DNA of 64,000 nucleotides from Faecalicatena fissicatena. Its GTDB lineage: Bacteria; Bacillota; Clostridia; Lachnospirales; Lachnospiraceae. Below the pieces are notes generated by a model, which was not told the origin of the DNA, did no database searches, and saw nothing but the letters and a program-made list of their open reading frames with translations. Below are positions 58,654 through 64,000 of the stretch, piece by piece. Location: the NCBI GenBank assembly GCA_001028025.1, contig LDAQ01000002.1, positions 1-64,000 of the forward strand, in the 5' to 3' direction. Each line of letters begins with the position of its first letter. Position 1 is the stretch's first letter. A program made the translations under genes and the position numbers.

Positions 58654-59031
58654 ACAGACTGGTGAAAGAAAGTCTGACAGGCCGCTGGATAAACAAAGCT
58701 GAGTGACAGAAGTTATTATAGAAGGATCAATTTACTATTTACTGTTATATAGATAAAGGTATCAATATACATCCCTATGTATTGATATATAAACTCACCC
58801 AGAGACAGTCTGCAGAACACCCCGCAGACTGTCTCGCTTATTTATCTCATACCATGAACGAAAACCAATCGCCCGTCGCGGACAGGAGAATTGGATAAGA
58901 GAAATAGATCTATACGACAAATACCGATTTTTCCAATAGATATGGACAGAGTAATTCAGATATGCTATAATTAGCTCAACTGCAAGGCTTTTCGGGCCTT
59001 TTACATATATTTATTAAGGGGGAATTCTTAA
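58654..59031 (+). other. Gene-free stretch with two hairpins between the YneA-like gene and the recombinase
   Basis: No gene found in 378 bases. TATCAATATACAT/ATGTATTGATA (about 58760-58787) and a perfect 12-bp GAGACAGTCTGC/GCAGACTGTCTC (58802-58835) follow the YneA-like gene; the second, with tail GCTTATTTAT, is the likely terminator. The recombinase promoter lies at 58943-58971. Then AAGGC/GCCTT plus TTTT (near 58984-59000) forms a small terminator-like hairpin in the leader. Confidence 0.6.
58943..58971 (+). promoter_or_regulatory. Promoter of the tyrosine recombinase gene
   Basis: TGGACA (58943-58948), 17 bp, TATAAT (58966-58971) with extended TGC. A short hairpin with a T run lies about 15-30 bases downstream, so partial attenuation is possible. 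Confidence 0.7.
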
Positions 59032-60099
59032 ATGTCCGCAAAGGATCCTAAAACATATCATGAACAGACTTACATTGATAATACATTGCGCCTCAGAGAA
59101 ATCCTAAAGACGATGCCGCCTTTTGCAAAGGATTATTTCCGCGCAATTGAACCTAAAAGTTCTGCTAAAACGCGTATTTCTTATGCCTATGATATCCGGA
59201 TTTTCTTTCATTTTTTAATGGAAAATAATCCGGTTTATAAGAACTATACAGTGGATCAGTTTACCGTGAAGGATCTGGAACGGATCGAGCCGGTTGATAT
59301 TGAGGAATATCAGGAATATCTGAAGGTTTACAAAGGTTCTGAGGATAAACAGATAACGAATACAGAAAAAGGCCTGGCGCGCAAGATGTCTGCTCTGCGG
59401 AGCTTCTATGCCTATTTCTTTAAACATCAGGTAATTGAGAAAAATCCAACATTACTCGTAGATATGCCCAAGCTTCATGATAAAGCGATTATACGCCTGG
59501 ACACGGATGAAGTGGCCAGTCTTCTGGAATACGTTGAACACGGCGGCGATGACCTGACCGGTCAGCGTAAAGTATACTTTGAAAAAACTAAAAACAGGGA
59601 TCTGGCAATCTTAACATTGCTTTTGGGAACAGGTATTCGAGTATCTGAATGTGTGGGGCTGGATATTCAGGACGTGGACTTTAAGAATAATGGAGTTAAA
59701 GTTACTCGAAAAGGCGGGAATGAAATGGTTGTTTACTTTGGTGAAGAGGTTGAGAATGCCTTAAAGATGTATCTGTATACAACAAGGAAGTCTACTGCTC
59801 CCCTGCCCGGCCATGAAAATGCATTATTTCTTTCAACCCAGCGCAAACGGATTGGCGTGCAGGCGGTTGAGAATATGGTGAAAAAGTATGCACGCCAGAT
59901 TACGCCGAACAAGAAAATTACACCGCATAAGCTTCGCAGTACCTATGGTACCGCCCTCTACAAGGAAACCGGGGATATTTATCTTGTGGCAGATGTTTTA
60001 GGCCATAAGGATGTTAATACCACGAAGAAACATTATGCGGCTATTGATGAGAACCGGCGCAGGCAGGCAGCGGGGGCTGTGAAGCTGCGGGAAACTTAG
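59032..60099 (+). CDS. XerC/D-like tyrosine recombinase
   Basis: A 355-residue tyrosine recombinase. The N-terminal SAM-like core-binding domain (about 35-135) is followed by the catalytic domain with every key residue: Arg203 in GTGIRVSE, Lys at about 227 in TRKGG, His299 and Arg302 in HKLR, His325 in LGHKDV and nucleophile Tyr335 in KKHYAA. It is longer than typical XerC/XerD (about 300), with extra sequence at the N-terminus and a GGDDLTGQRKVYFEK insertion. No integrase-linked genes or attachment sites are nearby, so chromosomal recombinase function is more likely than a phage integrase. GGGGGAATTC precedes the start. Confidence 0.85.
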   Translation: MSAKDPKTYHEQTYIDNTLRLREILKTMPPFAKDYFRAIEPKSSAKTRISYAYDIRIFFHFLMENNPVYKNYTVDQFTVKDLERIEPVDIEEYQEYLKVYKGSEDKQITNTEKGLARKMSALRSFYAYFFKHQVIEKNPTLLVDMPKLHDKAIIRLDTDEVASLLEYVEHGGDDLTGQRKVYFEKTKNRDLAILTLLLGTGIRVSECVGLDIQDVDFKNNGVKVTRKGGNEMVVYFGEEVENALKMYLYTTRKSTAPLPGHENALFLSTQRKRIGVQAVENMVKKYARQITPNKKITPHKLRSTYGTALYKETGDIYLVADVLGHKDVNTTKKHYAAIDENRRRQAAGAVKLRET

Positions 60100-60127
60100 A
60101 CTTCTTTCTGCCTGGAAAGGTATCACT

Positions 60128-61525
60128 TTATTCAAACCATACGTGTCCATGTTCGCCAAGCAGCTGATCTGCCGCTTCCGGCCCCGTGCTTCCCTGGCGG
60201 TATGAATGAACCGGTAGTCCATTCTGGTGATACTGGTCCCTGATAGTATCCACATACTTCCAGCTTGTTTCAATCTGATCCCACTGTGAGAACCAGGCAC
60301 GCTCACCACGGATACATGCGCCAATCAGCCGCTCATATGCCTCAGGAGTATTCATCTGATTGATAAAGGAACAATTCTGACAGAAATCCATTTTTGCCTG
60401 AACCACTTCTTCTGACTCTCCGGGTTTCTTTATATTAAACTGGAGATATACCCCTTCTGTCGGCTGTATTTTGATGTTCAATATATCAGGTTCCACTTCC
60501 GGCACAGGGCTTTTGAAGACGACTGCGACCTGCATCTCCCGTTTTCCAAGCTTTTTTCCTGTGCGGACATAGAATGGCATTCCTTTCCATCTCTCATTTT
60601 CGACCATCAGCCGGACTGCTGCGTATGTCTCGGTGACTGAGTTTTCGTCAATAGCGGGTTCACCGCGGTACCCGTCATACTGCCCAAGAACAACGTTTTC
60701 TCTCACTTCTTCGGGCATGCGGAGGGCCTTCAGAACTTTCATCTGCTCCCTGTGCATATCCTCCACGGCAGATCCCTCCGGCCGCTCCATTGCTACAATG
60801 GTGAGTATCTGGAAGAGATGATTCTGCATCATATCCTTCAGTGCTCCGCTGTGATCATAATATCCGCCTCTTGTTTCTACACCCACCTCTTCCAGCGCGG
60901 AAATCTGAATGCAGTCTATGTGGCGTGCATCCCATACATTACTGAAGATGGGATTTGCAAAGCGGATGGTCTGAATATTTCTGACCATCTCTTTTCCTAG
61001 GTAATGGTCAATTCTATAGATATGGTCCGGTTTGAAAAATTTCTCCATCGTATCATTTAAACTTGCCGCTGCCACGAGATTTTCCCCAAAAGGTTTCTCG
61101 ATCACGACCTTGCCGGTCTCGGCGCCGGATACCATCTGAAGGCCCTTTACAATATTTTCAAAGAACCGGGGAGCTACTGCAAAATAAAAAATATGCTCCA
61201 GCTCCATATCACCTATACTACGGTAAAATGCATCCAGACCCGCATATGCCAACTCATCGGTGAAATCCATGCGGTAGTAAATGATTTTCTCAGCAAGTCT
61301 GTCGTAAATCTCTTCTTTATATCCGAGTCTCGCGAATTTTTCTACCCATCCGCGGGCCATCTCCCGATATTCTCCGTTCGTGTACTCTCGTCTTCCGATA
61401 ATGATAATCCGTGTGCAGAAGGCTTCATTTTTGGAAGCTTCCATATTGTAAAATGCCGGTATCAGTTTCCGGAATGTCAAATCTCCAGTACCTCCAAAGA
61501 TCGTAAAAATCTGTTCTTTACACAT
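60128..61525 (-). CDS. zwf: Glucose-6-phosphate 1-dehydrogenase
   Basis: Oxidises glucose-6-phosphate to 6-phosphogluconolactone with NADP, the entry step of the oxidative pentose phosphate pathway; 465 residues. The cofactor loop is FGGTGDLTFRKLIPA (Gly in place of the usual Ala in GASGDL), and the active-site motif RIDHYLGKE is at about 168-176. The C-terminal domain has VRTGKKLGKREMQVAVVFK. ATG 61525 is chosen over an in-frame upstream start because GGAGG lies 8 bases before it; that site falls in the end of gnd, only one base separating the genes. Confidence 0.96.
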   Translation of the reverse strand: MCKEQIFTIFGGTGDLTFRKLIPAFYNMEASKNEAFCTRIIIIGRREYTNGEYREMARGWVEKFARLGYKEEIYDRLAEKIIYYRMDFTDELAYAGLDAFYRSIGDMELEHIFYFAVAPRFFENIVKGLQMVSGAETGKVVIEKPFGENLVAAASLNDTMEKFFKPDHIYRIDHYLGKEMVRNIQTIRFANPIFSNVWDARHIDCIQISALEEVGVETRGGYYDHSGALKDMMQNHLFQILTIVAMERPEGSAVEDMHREQMKVLKALRMPEEVRENVVLGQYDGYRGEPAIDENSVTETYAAVRLMVENERWKGMPFYVRTGKKLGKREMQVAVVFKSPVPEVEPDILNIKIQPTEGVYLQFNIKKPGESEEVVQAKMDFCQNCSFINQMNTPEAYERLIGACIRGERAWFSQWDQIETSWKYVDTIRDQYHQNGLPVHSYRQGSTGPEAADQLLGEHGHVWFE

Positions 61526-61526
61526 A

Positions 61527-62933
61527 TTAAAACCTCCAATCGTGATGGAAGATTCCTCCCCTGTCTGTCCGCTCGTAGGTATGTGCCCCAAAGCAGTCCC
61601 TCTGTGCCTGAATAAGGTTGGCTCCGACAGGCATTCCTCTGAATGCGTCGATATATGACACCGCCTGGCTCATTGCAGGAAGTGGAATTCCGTTCTGAAT
61701 TCCCATGCTCATGATATCTCTGAGACTCTTCTGGCCACGGTTTACGCCTTCCATGAAGAAAGAATCCATCATCAGATTCTTAAGCTCTCCATTTTTCTCA
61801 AATGCTCTTGTAATATCATCCAGAAATTGCGCCTGTATGATGCAGCCGGCGCGGAAAATCGCTGCAATCCTGCCATAATCCAGATCCCATCCATATTCTT
61901 TGGATGCATGGGAAAGCAGGTCAAATCCCTGTGCATATGCTGCAATTTTGGCTGTGTAAAGTCCTTCTCTCACATTTTCTTTAAATACTGCTTTGTCTGG
62001 AGCAAGCGTTGGTTCTGGACTCTCAAACAGCTCTTTGGCCGTCTTTCTCTCATCAATGTGGTTGGACATAATTCTGGCATTGCATGCTGCTGTAATCATC
62101 GAAACATTGACTCCCTGTTTCAAAGATTCCAGGCTGGTCCAGCGCCCGGTTCCTTTCTGTCCCGCACTGTCCAGAATATAATCTACCAGTTCTCCATCTG
62201 TAATATCATCTTTTTCGCGGAAGATACCTGCTGTTATTTCAATCAGATAACTCCTCAGTTCGCCTTTGTTCCACTCTTCAAATGTATCTGCCAGCTCCTC
62301 ATTTGTAAATCCGCCTGCGTATTTAAGGAGCAGATAAGATTCCGCAATCAGCTGCATATCCGCATATTCAATCCCATTGTGTACCATTTTTACATAATGT
62401 CCCGCTCCGTCCGGCCCCATGTAGGCACAGCATGGTTCACCCTGTGCTTTTGCTGCAATTGCTTCCAGAATCGGTGCGATATGGCGGTACGCTTCCCTGT
62501 CCCCTCCCGGCATGATAGCAGGACCAAAACGAGCTCCCTTCTCTCCTCCGGAAACACCTGTTCCAAAATAAAAGATTCCTTTTTCCCTCAGGCTTTTTTC
62601 ACGCCCTCTTGTATCTTCAAAGAAAGAGTTTCCGCCATCCAGAATCATATCTCCTTCCTCAAGAAACGGAAGAAGCTGTTCGATCACCATATCTACAGGT
62701 TTCCCAGCCTTTACCATGATCAGAAATTTTCTCGGTCGTTCCTGTGATTCCACAAGCTCTTTCATATCGTAAAAGGGAATAAAATTCTCATGAGGATGCT
62801 CCCTGAGAAGTTCCTCCGTCACTTCCCGGCTCCGGTTGTATCCCCCTACCATAAACCCATGGTCAGCCATATTCAGAGCAAGGCTTCTCCCCATAACTGC
62901 AAGTCCAATGACCCCTATTTCTGTTCTCTTCAT
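61527..62933 (-). CDS. gnd: 6-phosphogluconate dehydrogenase, decarboxylating
   Basis: Converts 6-phosphogluconate to ribulose-5-phosphate, CO2 and NADPH; 468 residues. The Rossmann start is IGVIGLAVMGRSLALNMADHG, the NADP-binding YNRS follows, VSGGEKGARFGPAIMPGG is the substrate signature and KMVHNGIEYADMQLI contains the catalytic lysine. The C-terminal tail RTDRGGIFHHDWRF is intact. AAAGGAGGTATTTCG precedes the start. Middle gene of pgl-gnd-zwf. Confidence 0.98.
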   Translation of the reverse strand: MKRTEIGVIGLAVMGRSLALNMADHGFMVGGYNRSREVTEELLREHPHENFIPFYDMKELVESQERPRKFLIMVKAGKPVDMVIEQLLPFLEEGDMILDGGNSFFEDTRGREKSLREKGIFYFGTGVSGGEKGARFGPAIMPGGDREAYRHIAPILEAIAAKAQGEPCCAYMGPDGAGHYVKMVHNGIEYADMQLIAESYLLLKYAGGFTNEELADTFEEWNKGELRSYLIEITAGIFREKDDITDGELVDYILDSAGQKGTGRWTSLESLKQGVNVSMITAACNARIMSNHIDERKTAKELFESPEPTLAPDKAVFKENVREGLYTAKIAAYAQGFDLLSHASKEYGWDLDYGRIAAIFRAGCIIQAQFLDDITRAFEKNGELKNLMMDSFFMEGVNRGQKSLRDIMSMGIQNGIPLPAMSQAVSYIDAFRGMPVGANLIQAQRDCFGAHTYERTDRGGIFHHDWRF

Positions 62934-62960
62934 CGAAATACCTCCTTTAAGTTATCGTTG

Positions 62961-63992
62961 TTATGCCAGTACAAGCGCTACCGCTTCCGGCATCTTTATA
63001 CGGCTTTGCACCTCTTTTAGTTTTCCTGTTTCACTGTCCCGCCCGATACTTACAATTCCACCTTCCCGGCGGTTTGCCACAACCAGGAACTTTTCATTTT
63101 TGCTTAAAATAAAGTCACGCGGATGCTTTCCTTCGCAGGATGCAAGCTGGATGACAGCTGCTTTGTCATGACTTACATCTATTACAGCCAGCAGATCTCT
63201 TTCGCGCACAGAGATATATAGAAATCGTTCATCCTTAGTCAGCCGGATTGCCGCTGCTGCAGCCTTTTCAGAATAGCCCCCCATCTTCTCTTCTCCTGGA
63301 AGAACAGAGATTGTCTGCTCAAGCAGAAACTCTCTGCCGCGAACCTTAAATATAAAAAGTTCATTGCTCCATTCGCTCACTACATAAAGTCTTGTGTGTG
63401 CCCGATTGAAAACACCATGTCTTGGACCGCTGCCCTTTGGAAAATGGATCTCCCCCGCCGGAATAAATTTCTGCTCTTTGCTGAACAGCCGGATTCGGTC
63501 CTGGGTAAGACATGGCACCATTACCCAGGAGTCATGCAGCAGGATCTGGTGGCAGCCGGCTCCTTCCCCATTCTCAATCCTTTTCACAACCGAAGGTTTT
63601 CCTTCTGCTATATGATAGACCATAACCGTCCCTTCATGGTAATTGGCTGTATAGACAAAGTTTCCATCCTGTTTGATGTAACAAGGCGTCTGGTTTTCCA
63701 TGAGCACTTCTCCAGCGCATTTCTTTATTGTTCCGTGAGATAGCTCAAGAAAACAGGTTCCGGCCCTTCCTTCCTTTTCATCAGGAATGACCATCCAGTT
63801 ATCGCATAAAGATACCCATTTGGAATTCTTTGCCTCATAAAAAAGTTCCGGTGCTGTCATCTCCCCGCTCTCTTCATCAAAAGAAAAACGATATATTCCT
63901 CTGCTCCCCTCTGAATAATATGTCCCGATATATCCGTCAGTAAAATGACCTGCGTGATTTTTGCTATAAGAAGACGCCCTCTTCGCAGCCAT
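62961..63992 (-). CDS. pgl: 6-phosphogluconolactonase, beta-propeller (lactonase) type; start uncertain at window edge
   Basis: Hydrolyses 6-phosphogluconolactone between the Zwf and Gnd steps, 343 residues visible. It is of the seven-bladed propeller YbhE-type family: YIGTYYSEGSRGIYRFSFDEESGEM, GEGAGCHQI, GSGPRHGVFN, LYVVSEWSNEL, and CEGKHPRDFILSKNEKFLVVANR. The first ~18 residues (MAAKRASSYSKNHAGHF) precede the usual YIGTY start and may not be native; the ATG at 63992 is 8 bases from the window edge, so its ribosome binding site or an earlier start cannot be seen. Operon order gives a complete oxidative branch. Confidence 0.88.
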   Translation of the reverse strand: MAAKRASSYSKNHAGHFTDGYIGTYYSEGSRGIYRFSFDEESGEMTAPELFYEAKNSKWVSLCDNWMVIPDEKEGRAGTCFLELSHGTIKKCAGEVLMENQTPCYIKQDGNFVYTANYHEGTVMVYHIAEGKPSVVKRIENGEGAGCHQILLHDSWVMVPCLTQDRIRLFSKEQKFIPAGEIHFPKGSGPRHGVFNRAHTRLYVVSEWSNELFIFKVRGREFLLEQTISVLPGEEKMGGYSEKAAAAAIRLTKDERFLYISVRERDLLAVIDVSHDKAAVIQLASCEGKHPRDFILSKNEKFLVVANRREGGIVSIGRDSETGKLKEVQSRIKMPEAVALVLA

Positions 63993-64000
63993 ATGTTTAT

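Noticed and set aside
59032..60099. Calling the tyrosine recombinase a phage integrase
   Set aside because: No phage or conjugative genes, direct repeats or tRNA target are adjacent, and the flanking genes are core metabolism and SOS genes.
1..64000. CRISPR arrays, rRNA or tRNA genes, insertion sequences, toxin-antitoxin or anti-phage systems
   Set aside because: None was recognised on reading either strand; no regularly spaced repeats, transposase motifs or defence-gene motifs are visible.

Overview
The window looks like a contiguous piece of the chromosome of a spore-forming, Gram-positive Clostridia member, most likely Lachnospiraceae (inference from gene content, not from a marker gene). 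The grounds are moderate GC, strong AGGAGG ribosome binding sites, an alpha/beta spore protein, a YlbJ-type sporulation membrane protein, the TIGR03960/TIGR03936/RNase G/L21/Prp/L27/Obg neighbourhood, a HisZ-dependent short HisG, and L27 with a Prp-cleavable leader. No phage, plasmid, IS element, CRISPR array, rRNA or tRNA was recognised. Almost all of the window is core genome.

Layout. 1-820: an elaborate inverted-repeat element, then rpmB (minus). 1.0-8.0 kb: cytidylate kinase-like protein, Asp23 protein and FakA, recG, a spore protein, rsmD-coaD and a coiled-coil protein. 8.0-11.4 kb: YlbJ-like protein (minus), PepD and an M23 peptidase. 11.6-19.2 kb: a dense plus-strand run of RNA modification genes (m5C methyltransferase, two pseudouridine synthases), a HAD phosphatase, a YgiQ radical SAM enzyme, an SDR, a membrane protein and recU. 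19.2-24.6 kb: hisZ-hisG-hisD-hisB-hisIE, whose last gene carries an extra HisA/HisF-like domain. 24.9-25.3 kb: a second copy of the inverted-repeat element. 25.4-32.3 kb: a DUF975/CmpB membrane protein and the kdp potassium pump operon without kdpDE. 32.4-34.1 kb: a MarR regulator and FUSC membrane protein with a clear promoter and operator. 34.1-39.8 kb: a large wall-anchored 5'-nucleotidase (minus) and a diguanylate cyclase. 40.0-52.7 kb: the radical SAM/rng/rplU/prp/rpmA/obgE/yhbY/nadD/yqeK/rsfS ribosome cluster, interrupted between rng and rplU by about 4.4 kb carrying an SPL-like radical SAM gene, ybaK, lysC, a CBS protein and an amidohydrolase. 52.7-57.3 kb: an orphan solute-binding lipoprotein paired with a GGDEF-EAL receptor. 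57.4-60.1 kb: lexA divergent from a YneA-like LysM protein, with several LexA boxes, then a tyrosine recombinase. 60.1-64.0 kb: an oxidative pentose phosphate operon pgl-gnd-zwf (minus), pgl reaching the window edge.

The strongest candidate for something undescribed is the pair of roughly 300-bp structured inverted repeats at 208-506 and 24971-25256. Their arms differ almost completely in sequence, yet they share nested stems, a three-stem core with an identical ATTCA/CTCAG internal loop, and an identical asymmetric loop in the long arm. Stems covary and loops are conserved, as expected of a structured RNA or cruciform family. The flanks of the two copies are inverted relative to their cores. 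The other calls are mostly confident family-level annotations. Regulatory sites were read by eye.
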